Positions 52,015 through 61,216 of a stretch of 64,000 nucleotides of DNA are shown in pieces; the first letter of the stretch is position 1; each line of letters opens with the position of its first letter. Made by a program: the position numbers and the translations under genes. Under the pieces are notes generated by a model. That model was not told where the DNA came from and made no database searches. It worked only from the letters and a program-made list of their open reading frames with translations. This stretch comes from Clostridium jeddahitimonense. GTDB taxonomy: Bacteria; Bacillota; Clostridia; Clostridiales; Clostridiaceae. The stretch is taken from contig LM994670.1 of assembly GCA_000753455.2 (NCBI GenBank), forward strand, positions 1,245,815 through 1,309,814. Reading direction: 5' to 3'.

Positions 52015-54621
52015 TTATTTTTTTCTAAAAAGTTTTGAGATTTCGAAAAAAGTAAAAGGTATCATAGCTAGTAGTGATACAAAAAGCCAATCTTTTAATG
52101 TTAGAGAGAATACATTAAATATTCTAGCGATTGGAGGAATAGATATTATAGATATCTGAAGAAGAATACCTATAAAAATAGCTCCTAATAATTTCTTATT
52201 TTTAAAGATACCAATTTTAAAAACAGATTCGTTCTCACTTCTCATAGATAAAGATAAAATAAGTTGTGATCCACTTAAAACTACAAAAGACATAGTTTGG
52301 GCATGAGCTAAAGAGTTTGGATATAAATATTCCCCAACTTTAAATGCAAGCAATGTTGTAAAACCTATTAGTATTCCTAACAGTATTAAAGTTACTCCAG
52401 TACCATTTGAAAATAAATTATCCTTTGGATTTCTAGGAGGCTCTGACATCACATTAGGATTTTTAGGATCTACACCAAGTGCTAAAGCTGGCAAGCTATC
52501 TGTAATAAGATTTATCCATAATATGTGGATGGGCAATAATGGAGAAGACCAATTAAGTAATATAGCGGTAAATAGAGTTATTACTTCACCTAAATTACTA
52601 CTAAGTAAAAATACGATTGATTTTTTTATATTGTTAAATATATTTCTCCCTTCCTCTATTGCTTTTACAATAGTTGAGAAATTATCATCAGTAAGAATCA
52701 TATCAGCTGCACCTTTTGCTACATCAGTTCCTGTAATTCCCATAGCAACACCTATATCAGCAAATTTTAATGATGGAGCATCATTAACGCCATCGCCAGT
52801 CATAGAAACAATATTTCCATGAGATTTTAAAGCTTTAACTATTTTTACTTTATGTTCTGGAGATACTCTTGCAAAAATATTATAAGTATTTACTATTTTA
52901 TTAAACTCTTCTTGACTGTAAGAATCTATTTCACTTCCAGATAAGGCTTCTGAAATATTATTAGCTATACCTAACTCATTACCTATAGCAAAGGCAGTGT
53001 TTTTATGATCTCCAGTTATCATAACCGTCCTAATACCTGCAGCTTTACTTGTGGCAATAGAATTTTTAACTTCCTTTCTAGGAGGATCAATCATACCCAT
53101 AAAGCCTACAAAAGTTAGATTATCTTCTAAGTTACTATTTTCAGAAGGGTCTTTTGTATCTTTATATGCAAGAGCTAAAACTCTTAAAGCAGAATCAGAC
53201 ATTTTATTCGATGCAGTTAAGATTAATTTTTTTTCTTCATCATTTAAAGGTAGTACTTTATCATCTTTTAGTATTTGGGTTGAGAGTTTAAGTATATTAT
53301 CTATAGCACCTTTAGTAAAAACGCGGTATTTATTTTCATATAAATTTACTGTAGTCATAAGTTTACGCTCAGAGTCAAAAGGAATTTCGTTTACTCTTTT
53401 ATGATTTAAGTTTAGTGAATCTTTTAAAATGTTAAATTTATTGCCAACATCAAGTAAAGCTATTTCTGTAGGATCACCACTTTTTGATTCTTTTATTGAA
53501 GTTGCATCATTACATAATATCATACCTTCCACAAGAATTTTATCTTCATTTTTATTAAGATTTAGTTCATTTACATCAATAGAAATATTATTTACAAAAG
53601 CCTTTTTAACAGTCATTTTATTTAAAGTTAATGTGCCTGTTTTATCTGAGCATATAATATTTACTGACCCTAATGTTTCAACAGCTGGCAATTTTCTTAT
53701 TATAGCATTTTCTTTACTCATTCTCTGAACGCCTAATGCAAGAACAATAGCAACAGTTGCAGGTAAACCTTCCGGGATAGCTGCTACAGCTAAGCTTATT
53801 GATGTCATAAACATTTGAAGAAAATCTCTACCTTGAAACATGGAGATTATAAACATTAATATAGAGATAGATACTGCCCCTATACCTAAAATTTTACCAA
53901 GATGAGCTAAGTTTTTTTGAAGTGGAGTTATATTATCATTTTCTGTATCCAACATTTTCGCTATTTTACCTATTTCAGTATCCATACCTGTGGAGACTAC
54001 AATGCCACTTCCTCTTCCATAAGTAGCTAAAGTAGACATAAATGCCATATTTGATTTATCACCAATTGCAACATCATCGCTGGATAAAACTATAGAGGAA
54101 TCTTTCTCGGCAGGTAGTGATTCACCAGTAAAAGCAGATTCATCAACTTTAAGATTTATACTTTCTATTAATCTTAAGTCTGCAGGAATATATCTACCAG
54201 CATCGATAATAACTAAATCACCTAATACAACATCTTCAGAAGGGATTTCAAGTATATTTCCATCTCTTTTTACGAGGGCTTTAGGTGTGGATAGAGATTT
54301 TAATGCTTCTAAAGCTTTTTCGGCTTTATTTTCCTGAACAACGCCTATAATAGCATTTATAAGAATCACAATAACTATAATGATGGAATCACTTACTTCT
54401 CCTACAAGAGCAGAAATAAGAGCTGCAGCAATAAGTATATATATCATAACATCATTAATTTGAGAAAGAAAAAGTTCTAAGAGAGTTTTTTTCTTTTTAG
54501 CAATCAGCTTATTTTTACCATTTTTAGATAAGAGTTCTTCAGCAGCTTTAGAAGAAAGGCCATTGGTTATATTTGTATCAAAATGAGATATAATTTTATC
54601 GATAGGTTCATTAGAATACAT
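52015..54621 (-). CDS. Calcium-translocating P-type ATPase
   Basis: 868 residues from the ATG at 54621 (AGGGGTGAT upstream). Cation_ATPase_N, E1-E2 domain with FTGESLPAEKD, PEGLPATVAIVLALG in the fourth span, phosphorylation site SDKTGTLTLNKM, hinge MTGDGVNDAPSLK, then the C-terminal spans (SLPALALGVDP). This is the bacterial PMCA/SERCA-like group that exports Ca2+. Single gene with a terminator. Confidence 0.94.
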   Translation of the reverse strand: MYSNEPIDKIISHFDTNITNGLSSKAAEELLSKNGKNKLIAKKKKTLLELFLSQINDVMIYILIAAALISALVGEVSDSIIIVIVILINAIIGVVQENKAEKALEALKSLSTPKALVKRDGNILEIPSEDVVLGDLVIIDAGRYIPADLRLIESINLKVDESAFTGESLPAEKDSSIVLSSDDVAIGDKSNMAFMSTLATYGRGSGIVVSTGMDTEIGKIAKMLDTENDNITPLQKNLAHLGKILGIGAVSISILMFIISMFQGRDFLQMFMTSISLAVAAIPEGLPATVAIVLALGVQRMSKENAIIRKLPAVETLGSVNIICSDKTGTLTLNKMTVKKAFVNNISIDVNELNLNKNEDKILVEGMILCNDATSIKESKSGDPTEIALLDVGNKFNILKDSLNLNHKRVNEIPFDSERKLMTTVNLYENKYRVFTKGAIDNILKLSTQILKDDKVLPLNDEEKKLILTASNKMSDSALRVLALAYKDTKDPSENSNLEDNLTFVGFMGMIDPPRKEVKNSIATSKAAGIRTVMITGDHKNTAFAIGNELGIANNISEALSGSEIDSYSQEEFNKIVNTYNIFARVSPEHKVKIVKALKSHGNIVSMTGDGVNDAPSLKFADIGVAMGITGTDVAKGAADMILTDDNFSTIVKAIEEGRNIFNNIKKSIVFLLSSNLGEVITLFTAILLNWSSPLLPIHILWINLITDSLPALALGVDPKNPNVMSEPPRNPKDNLFSNGTGVTLILLGILIGFTTLLAFKVGEYLYPNSLAHAQTMSFVVLSGSQLILSLSMRSENESVFKIGIFKNKKLLGAIFIGILLQISIISIPPIARIFNVFSLTLKDWLFVSLLAMIPFTFFEISKLFRKK

Positions 54622-54741
54622 TAATATCACCCCTAATAATTAATAATTTATAAAATAAAAAACTTTATATAATTAGGGTATTAAAGTCGTATTATAATAA
54701 TGACTTAATTCATAAGTATCGATGGAAGAATATTTCATATA

Positions 54742-54770
54742 TTGTTATAAAAATCAAAAATATGTATAAT
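54742..54770 (+). promoter_or_regulatory. Promoter of the ABC exporter gene
   Basis: TTGTTA, 17-base spacer, TATAAT (54765-54770). Confidence 0.7.
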
Positions 54771-54816
54771 GTTTAATTAAGATATAAATTAAAATTACTG
54801 ATAAAGGGGGAGTTCG

Positions 54817-56526
54817 ATGATAAAAAAATTTATATCATATTACAAACCATATAAAAAACTATTTTATTTAGATTTGCTAGTAGCATCTATAGCATCAGGA
54901 GTAGATTTGTTTTACCCTATGATGACTAGAGAACTAGTAAATGAAGCAGTACCAAATAGAGATATTAGAACTATTGGAGTTTTTGCTATCACTCTTTTAA
55001 TAATTTACTTAATAAAAGCAGCTTGTGGATATTTCATGAATTATTACGGACATGTAGTTGGAGTTAGAATGCAAGCAGATATGAGAAAAGATATGTTTGA
55101 CCATTTGCAAAAGTTGCCTAACTCATATTTCGACAATAATAAAACTGGTGATTTGATGAGCAGAATGATAAATGACCTTATGGAGGTGTCTGAACTTGCA
55201 CATCATGGTCCAGAAGATATATTTATATCTATAGTAATGCTTATAGGATCTTTTATAGTTTTAAGTACAATAAATTTACCTCTAACAATAATAATATTTG
55301 CCTTTGTACCATTTATAGTTTTGTTTACTTGGAAGCAAAGAACAAGAATGAACAATGCATTTATGGAAACAAGAGTAGAAACTTCAGAGGTTAATTCAAC
55401 TTTAGAAAATTCAATTTCAGGTATAAGAATATCAAAGGCATATGTATCCCATAGCTATGAAAAAAAGAAATTTAAAAAAGGAAATGAAAAATTTAAGGCG
55501 GCAAGAGAAAGGGCTTATAAGGTAATGGCTGAGTATTTTGCAGGAGTTAATTTTGGAATAGATTTTTTGGATTATGTTGTATTAATAGCAGGTGGAATAT
55601 TTACTTTTTATAATATCATAGATATAGGAGATTTTCTTGCATATATGCTTTATATAAAGTTATTTACTCAGCCTATCAAGAAGCTAGTAAACTTTATGGA
55701 GCAATATCAAAGTGGAATGACTGGATTTAAGAGATTCATCAAAATAATAGAAGAAGATATAGAAAAGGAAAAAGATATAGCTATTGATATAAAAGACGTT
55801 AAAGGTGAAATAGAATTTAAGAATGTTAACTTCAGTTATGAGGATAATAAGATATTAGAAAATGTATCCTTAAAGATTGAAAGTGGAAAAATGCTTGCGC
55901 TTGTTGGGCCATCAGGTGGTGGTAAGTCTACTTTCTGTAATTTAATACCTAGATTCTATGATGTGGATAGTGGAGATATAGAAATTGATGGTACAAGCAT
56001 CTATGATTTAACATTATCTTCTTTAAGAAATAACATAGGAGTTGTACAGCAAGAAGTATTTTTATTCACTGGAACTATTAAAGATAATATTAAATATGGA
56101 AAACAAGATGCAACAGATGAGCAAATTATAGATGCAGCCAAAAGAGCAAATATTCATGAGTATATAATGGGATTAAAAGATGGTTATGATACATTTATTG
56201 GTGAGAGAGGTGTTAAACTGTCAGGAGGGCAAAAGCAAAGAATATCTATTGCGAGAGTATTCCTTAAAAATCCGCCAATATTAATTCTAGATGAAGCTAC
56301 TTCAGCCTTAGATAATACTACTGAATACTTAATACAAAAATCTTTAGAGGAACTTTGTAGAGGAAGAACTACTATTGTTGTAGCACATAGATTATCTACT
56401 ATAAAGAATGCAGATGAAATTATAGTTTTAACAGAAAATGGTATAGAAGAAAGAGGAAGCCACACAGAATTAATAAGAAAAAGTGGAATTTATGCTGAAC
56501 TAAACAGATATGCTGTAGTTAGTTAA
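54817..56526 (+). CDS. ABC exporter half-transporter (fused TMD-NBD)
   Basis: 569 residues. Six-span ABC_membrane domain (about 1-300), then the ATPase: Walker A GPSGGGKSTFCN, Q-loop VVQQEVFLF, signature LSGGQKQRISIARVF, Walker B ILILDEATSALD and VAHRLST. Works as a homodimer because no second half is adjacent. Substrate unknown: lipid or drug-type export is typical. Ribosome site GGGGGAG. Confidence 0.94.
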   Translation: MIKKFISYYKPYKKLFYLDLLVASIASGVDLFYPMMTRELVNEAVPNRDIRTIGVFAITLLIIYLIKAACGYFMNYYGHVVGVRMQADMRKDMFDHLQKLPNSYFDNNKTGDLMSRMINDLMEVSELAHHGPEDIFISIVMLIGSFIVLSTINLPLTIIIFAFVPFIVLFTWKQRTRMNNAFMETRVETSEVNSTLENSISGIRISKAYVSHSYEKKKFKKGNEKFKAARERAYKVMAEYFAGVNFGIDFLDYVVLIAGGIFTFYNIIDIGDFLAYMLYIKLFTQPIKKLVNFMEQYQSGMTGFKRFIKIIEEDIEKEKDIAIDIKDVKGEIEFKNVNFSYEDNKILENVSLKIESGKMLALVGPSGGGKSTFCNLIPRFYDVDSGDIEIDGTSIYDLTLSSLRNNIGVVQQEVFLFTGTIKDNIKYGKQDATDEQIIDAAKRANIHEYIMGLKDGYDTFIGERGVKLSGGQKQRISIARVFLKNPPILILDEATSALDNTTEYLIQKSLEELCRGRTTIVVAHRLSTIKNADEIIVLTENGIEERGSHTELIRKSGIYAELNRYAVVS

Positions 56527-56587
56527 AAGTTAATATAAAAAGGGTTATAGTTGGATAAAATAAGATTGTTAATATACTAGGTTAATA

Positions 56588-56616
56588 TTGACTAAAAATA
56601 TCTAAAAGAGTAAAAT
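56588..56616 (+). promoter_or_regulatory. Promoter of the thioredoxin operon
   Basis: TTGACT, 17-base spacer, TAAAAT (56611-56616). Confidence 0.75.
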
Positions 56617-56629
56617 GAACTTAAACAAT

Positions 56630-56646
56630 ATACCCCATGGGGGTAC
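56630..56646 (+). promoter_or_regulatory. CsoR/CstR-like palindromic operator
   Basis: ATACCCC-ATG-GGGGTAC, a GC-rich palindrome unlike its AT-rich surroundings, just after the transcription start and before the ribosome site. It resembles the ATACCC...GGGTAT sites of CsoR/CstR copper or persulfide sensors. Confidence 0.6.
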
Positions 56647-56662
56647 ACTAGGAGGAAAAATT

Positions 56663-56977
56663 ATGGTTAAACATGTACAAGAAAATGAATTCTCAGCTGA
56701 GGTTTTAAATTTTGATGGAGTTTCAGTAGTAGATTTTTGGGCTTCATGGTGTGGTCCTTGTAAAATGATTGCTCCAATATTTGAAGAAGTTGCTGGAGAA
56801 ATAACTAATGCTAAATTTGTAAAGGTTAATGTTGATGAAAATCCAAATTTAGCAAATCAATTTAGAATAGCTAGTATTCCTACTATACTAATTATGAAAA
56901 ATGGTGCTCCAGTAGATACTTTAGTTGGATTTATGCCTAAGCCACAATTAAAAGATGCTATTGCTAAACACGTATAG
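56663..56977 (+). CDS. trxA: Thioredoxin
   Basis: 104 residues from the ATG at 56663 (CTAGGAGGAAAAATT upstream). Redox motif WCGPC (C30, C33) in VVDFWASWCGPCKM, and the cis-Pro segment ASIPTILIMKNG. Electron donor for cytosolic reductases. It is followed 5 bases later by its reductase, and both share a promoter with the CsoR-like palindrome, which suggests induction by metal, sulfide or persulfide stress. Confidence 0.96.
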   Translation: MVKHVQENEFSAEVLNFDGVSVVDFWASWCGPCKMIAPIFEEVAGEITNAKFVKVNVDENPNLANQFRIASIPTILIMKNGAPVDTLVGFMPKPQLKDAIAKHV

Positions 56978-56982
56978 GATGA

Positions 56983-57855
56983 GTGATATTAGTGGAAAGA
57001 TATGATATTGCTATAGTAGGGAGTGGACCTGCTGGATTATCAGCTGCATTAAATGCGAAGATCCGTAATAAAAAGTTTATAGTGTTTGGAAATAAAAACT
57101 TAACTAATAAATTAGTTAAAGCACCAAAGGTAAATAATTATCTTGGGTTCTATGGCTTGAATGGTGAAGAGATTAAGAATAAGTTTCAAGAACACTTAGA
57201 TGCTATGGAGATAAAAATAACACACGAGAGAGTAAATAACATTTATGCTATGGGTGATTATTTTGCTTTAATGGTAAATGAAAAAATGTATGAAGCTAAG
57301 ACTTTAATTTTAGCTACAGGTATGGAATATACAAAAGCTATAAGTGGTGAATTAGAGTTTTTAGGAAAAGGTGTTGGATATTGCGCTACTTGTGATGCAC
57401 CTCTTTATAAAGGTAAAGTTGTAACGATAATAGGTTATAACAAAGAGGCAGAAGAGGAAGCTAGATATGTAAGTGAGCTTGCAAGTAAACTTTACTATAT
57501 TCCTATGTATAAAGCTGAATATGAATTAAATGATAATATTGAAGTTATTAATGATAAACCAATTGAAATAATTGGTGATATAAAAGTTAATAAACTTAAG
57601 TTGCAAAATAGTGACTTAGAAACTGACGCAGTTTTTGTTCTAAAGGATACTATTTCTCCAGGACAGTTAGTTCCAGGATTAGAGATAGAGGATGGACATA
57701 TAAAAGTTGATAGAGAGATGAAGACAAATATTGCAGGATGTTTTGCAGCAGGAGATTGTGTAGGTAAGCCTTATCAATATATAAAATCTGCTGGTGAAGG
57801 TAATATTGCAGCATTAAGTTCAGTTAAATATTTAGATAATTTAAAAGTTAAGTAA
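56983..57855 (+). CDS. Flavin thioredoxin reductase lacking the NADPH motif (FFTR-like)
   Basis: 290 residues. FAD site AIVGSGPAGLSAALNA, CATC redox pair (C134, C137) and second FAD motif AAGDCVG. Where NADPH-dependent enzymes have GGGxSA and HRRxxxR, this protein has IIGYNKEAEEEA (G151) and YIPMYKAEYE, so NADPH binding appears lost. That matches the ferredoxin-dependent flavin thioredoxin reductases described in clostridia. It is probably reduced by ferredoxin. The start is GTG at 56983 or 56992. Confidence 0.88.
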   Translation: MILVERYDIAIVGSGPAGLSAALNAKIRNKKFIVFGNKNLTNKLVKAPKVNNYLGFYGLNGEEIKNKFQEHLDAMEIKITHERVNNIYAMGDYFALMVNEKMYEAKTLILATGMEYTKAISGELEFLGKGVGYCATCDAPLYKGKVVTIIGYNKEAEEEARYVSELASKLYYIPMYKAEYELNDNIEVINDKPIEIIGDIKVNKLKLQNSDLETDAVFVLKDTISPGQLVPGLEIEDGHIKVDREMKTNIAGCFAAGDCVGKPYQYIKSAGEGNIAALSSVKYLDNLKVK

Positions 57856-57858
57856 ATT

Positions 57859-57893
57859 AAAAGGAAACTACATTGTGTAGTTTCCTTTTTTTT
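57859..57893 (+). terminator. Terminator of the thioredoxin operon
   Basis: AAGGAAACTAC-ATTGT-GTAGTTTCCTT followed by a T-run. Confidence 0.94.
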
Positions 57894-57946
57894 ACTTATA
57901 TATTTTGATATAATTATTATGACTAAATGTTTAAGGGGTATTATTT

Positions 57947-59860
57947 ATGATTACAGAAATATATATTAATTTAGAAAAGCATTGGAATAAAAATAAATAC
58001 AAACCGTATAAAAAGCAGGATCTTAATGTAGCAGGTAAAGATGAGTGTGATGGAATATATAGCAATGAATATTTTACAGAAACTATGCAAAGTGAAGTTG
58101 CAGATGGGTTAATAGAGTTAATCATTGATTATATTGAAGATATAGCTCCAATATTAAACTATGTAAATAGATATAAAATAATTAATTTTTATAAAAAGTT
58201 CTTATTAAAATTAGATGTATTGATTAAAGAAGAAATATTTTTAAAAGAAGAAATTCACAATTTAGCTGTTTTTTTTATAAAGAATTATGAGGATTTTGAG
58301 ATTATAAAGTTAGGGTTATTAATGCTTAGATTTAGTAATAATGACGAAGGTCTAGAAATATTAAAGATTTTTTCTAATCATAATGATTTCATTTTCTATT
58401 CTATAGAGGGGATAAAAGGATATGAAAAGTGTAATTCTATAATTTTTGAGATTGCAAAAAAATCTACAGGATATGGACGAGTAATTTCATATTCAAAAAT
58501 TGAACCGATAAGCAAAGAAATTAAAAGTTGGATTCTAGGAGATGGTATAAAAAATATATTTTTACAAGAATTCTTAGCTACAATTTCTTTTAATAAGGTT
58601 GATTATGTACAATATTTTGATGAAGAAGAAAAAACAAATAAAATGTATAAGATATTAACTAGAAATTTATTATTATTATATGATTTAAGAGACAGTTTCA
58701 TAAACACTATATCCTTTGACTTAATATATATATATTATTCTTATTTTAAAAAGTATAAGTATACCTTTGATAATATATATGTTATGTGTGCTTTATTTTC
58801 TCTTTTTTATAAGATTGATGGTGAAAGTAATTTGATTGATAAATTAGATTTATCAAAAGAGGAAGAGGAAATTTTAGATTATGCAATAGAAAGTTTTGTA
58901 AAGAATGATTATATAGATCTTTTAAAAGAAAGTATAAAATCTAATAACACTGAAATAAGCAAAATTGTAGATGTAGCAATGGCTTTAGATATTTATTTAT
59001 CTTTTGATGAAGTGTTAGAAATACTTGAAGAAAATCCACTTGATGTCTCATTATTTAATTATATTATGAGTTATGGGAATGATGAAGATAGAAATAAGTT
59101 AGTTGACTTTGCTTTAAATAAATTAGATTTTGATAAAATAATTGATATAAATTCAACTATAAATGATGATGATTTTAAGATTGACTACCTTGATGATTAT
59201 TGTTTCTTATTAATAATAATTTATATGGATAAAAGCTATAAAGAATTCAAAACGTTAAACTTATTAGCTCTTAAGGCTAGATATATAAAAACAAAAATAG
59301 AAGCTTTAAATAATTTAAAAGGCATTCAAGAAGAGCTTGATAATTATTCAATTGAAAAAATCAAGGAGGCTTATGAATTAGAAAAGGATAGTTACCAACA
59401 GAGAGGTTTAAGAGATTTCCTATTATTGATAAAAGGCGATTCAGTAAAGATAGAAAGAGAAAATATAGATAAATATAAGGTGAAAACTCATGCTAAAGAT
59501 ATATATTTAACTGATATATATATTAATGAAACAGAAAACAAGGATATTATTAAATTTAGGCAAGAATTATCCAAAGAAGATATAGTATATCTAAAAGTTG
59601 ATATAAATAACGAAGATGATGAAAAAATATCGATTTTTAATAATAATGGTTTTGTTGTTGGATATATAAAAAGTAAAGAAAATAATATTTTGAAAAATCT
59701 TATGGATTGGGGTAAAATAATATACGGTAAAATTACAAATACAAGTGAAGATTATAAAGAAATAGAATTAGCACTTTATTTAAGCTATGAAGATGTTATA
59801 ACAGAAGTTTCAAATGCATTTAATATGGTTATTAGAAATCCTAGAGGATATTTAAATTAA
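57947..59860 (+). CDS. Large helical-repeat protein with HIRAN-like C-terminus, unknown function
   Basis: 637 residues, acidic, mainly helical. The central part looks like alpha-helical repeats (for example LSFDEVLEILEENPLDVS). The C-terminal region at about 515-605 (DIYLTDIYI, then a GFVVGYIKSKE strand and KIIYGKIT) resembles a HIRAN domain, which recognises DNA ends or RNA in other proteins. It is first of a group with a deoxynucleoside kinase. Ribosome site AAGGGGT. Neither domain call is certain. Confidence 0.6.
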   Translation: MITEIYINLEKHWNKNKYKPYKKQDLNVAGKDECDGIYSNEYFTETMQSEVADGLIELIIDYIEDIAPILNYVNRYKIINFYKKFLLKLDVLIKEEIFLKEEIHNLAVFFIKNYEDFEIIKLGLLMLRFSNNDEGLEILKIFSNHNDFIFYSIEGIKGYEKCNSIIFEIAKKSTGYGRVISYSKIEPISKEIKSWILGDGIKNIFLQEFLATISFNKVDYVQYFDEEEKTNKMYKILTRNLLLLYDLRDSFINTISFDLIYIYYSYFKKYKYTFDNIYVMCALFSLFYKIDGESNLIDKLDLSKEEEEILDYAIESFVKNDYIDLLKESIKSNNTEISKIVDVAMALDIYLSFDEVLEILEENPLDVSLFNYIMSYGNDEDRNKLVDFALNKLDFDKIIDINSTINDDDFKIDYLDDYCFLLIIIYMDKSYKEFKTLNLLALKARYIKTKIEALNNLKGIQEELDNYSIEKIKEAYELEKDSYQQRGLRDFLLLIKGDSVKIERENIDKYKVKTHAKDIYLTDIYINETENKDIIKFRQELSKEDIVYLKVDINNEDDEKISIFNNNGFVVGYIKSKENNILKNLMDWGKIIYGKITNTSEDYKEIELALYLSYEDVITEVSNAFNMVIRNPRGYLN

Positions 59861-59908
59861 TAGCTTAAAAGAGTGTAATCGGCACATAAGATGAAGGATA
59901 GGTGAAAT

Positions 59909-60562
59909 ATGGTGATAGTAGTAGGCGGAATGATAGGGCTAGGAAAAAGCTCTGTAGCGGAAATATTAGGTGAACATTTTAAATCGGAGGTATTTTATGA
60001 AAGTGTAGATGATAATCCGATTTTACCATTATTTTATAGTGAGTCTGAAGAAGAAATAGCAAAAAAGAGATATCCGTTTTTATTGCAATTATATTTTTTA
60101 AATACAAGGTTCAAGAGTATAAAGGATGCTCTTCATCATGACAACAACATTCTTGATAGATCAATTTATGAAGATTGGTATTTTGCAAAGAAAAATATGG
60201 AGCTTGGTAGGATATCAGAATTAGAAATGCAAACATATGAAGGTTTATTAAATAATATGATGAGTGAGCTAGATGAACTTCCAAAGAAGGCTCCAGACGT
60301 TATGGTATACTTAAAAGGTTCTTTTGAGACTGTAATGAAAAGAATAAATTTAAGGGGAAGAGATTTTGAAATTGATGATAGTTTAAGAGATTATTATCAT
60401 TTCTTATGGGAAGATTATGATAATTGGATAAATAATTATTATAATGCATCAGAAGTTGTAATAATAGATATGGACAACTTAGATGTAGTTAATAATGAAG
60501 AAGATAAAGAGAAACTTATAAAGACTGTAGAAGAAAAATTAAGGGAAGTAAGAGGAGCATAA
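59909..60562 (+). CDS. Deoxynucleoside kinase (dGK/dAK/dCK family)
   Basis: 217 residues. P-loop GGMIGLGKSSVAE (about 6-18), DRSIYEDWYFAKKN (the DRS/E motif that binds the deoxyribose), and the lid RGRDFE. It phosphorylates purine or pyrimidine deoxynucleosides for salvage. 49 bases after the HIRAN-like gene, 28 before the next. Ribosome site GATAGGTG. Confidence 0.92.
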   Translation: MVIVVGGMIGLGKSSVAEILGEHFKSEVFYESVDDNPILPLFYSESEEEIAKKRYPFLLQLYFLNTRFKSIKDALHHDNNILDRSIYEDWYFAKKNMELGRISELEMQTYEGLLNNMMSELDELPKKAPDVMVYLKGSFETVMKRINLRGRDFEIDDSLRDYYHFLWEDYDNWINNYYNASEVVIIDMDNLDVVNNEEDKEKLIKTVEEKLREVRGA

Positions 60563-60590
60563 ATGGTATTAGGGTATTAGGAGTGAGGGG

Positions 60591-61187
60591 ATGGCAAAGA
60601 AAAGAAAGATTATATTAATTTCAATGAGTATATCTATAATACTAATAATTATCTTTGGAGTTTTTAAGTTGATGAATGGTGGGTTTATGTTTTTAACTTA
60701 TGCTACTGATAATTATTTAGAAATCCAATTAGAAGAGTTTTTATTTAAAGAAAGTGGACAAGATTATAAAGATAAAATAACTATTATTGGTGAGCGTGAA
60801 TATGATAATGGTACATTAATATTTTATAAAATAAATACTAATGATAATATGATTGTATATTATGAGAATGTAACAGAGCTTGGGAAATATAAAGTTTTTA
60901 GCATGGATAGAGTTATAAAAAGTGATAACTCCATAGCAATGATAGATGTTTATGATAATAATAGAAGGAAGTATATAATCTTATCTAGTTTAGATAAAGA
61001 TGAGTTTACTAGTATAAATATAGTAAGTACGACAACTAATAAAATATTAGAACAAATAGAATTAGAAAAAAGTTCGGAAGATGAGTTTAAAATAGAAGAA
61101 TTAGATGATAAAAGTATTATGTTAGAATATATACCAAAAGCTAATGTAGAACTGAAGTTAGAGTTAAACAAAAAGAGTGGAAATTAA
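60591..61187 (+). CDS. Membrane-anchored protein of unknown function
   Basis: 198 residues: basic N-terminus, one span (about 6-28), then an extracellular domain rich in Asp, Glu, Asn and Ile without cysteines. No family recognised. Ribosome site GAGTGAGGGG. It ends the transcript with the kinase gene, and its terminator overlaps the stop. Confidence 0.75.
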   Translation: MAKKRKIILISMSISIILIIIFGVFKLMNGGFMFLTYATDNYLEIQLEEFLFKESGQDYKDKITIIGEREYDNGTLIFYKINTNDNMIVYYENVTELGKYKVFSMDRVIKSDNSIAMIDVYDNNRRKYIILSSLDKDEFTSINIVSTTTNKILEQIELEKSSEDEFKIEELDDKSIMLEYIPKANVELKLELNKKSGN

Positions 61188-61200
61188 ATCCACTCTTTTA
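61171..61200. terminator. Bidirectional terminator
   Basis: AAAAGAGTGG and CCACTCTTTT with a 9-base loop; convergent with nadE. Confidence 0.92.
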
Positions 61201-61216
61201 TTTTATACAAGAAAGT

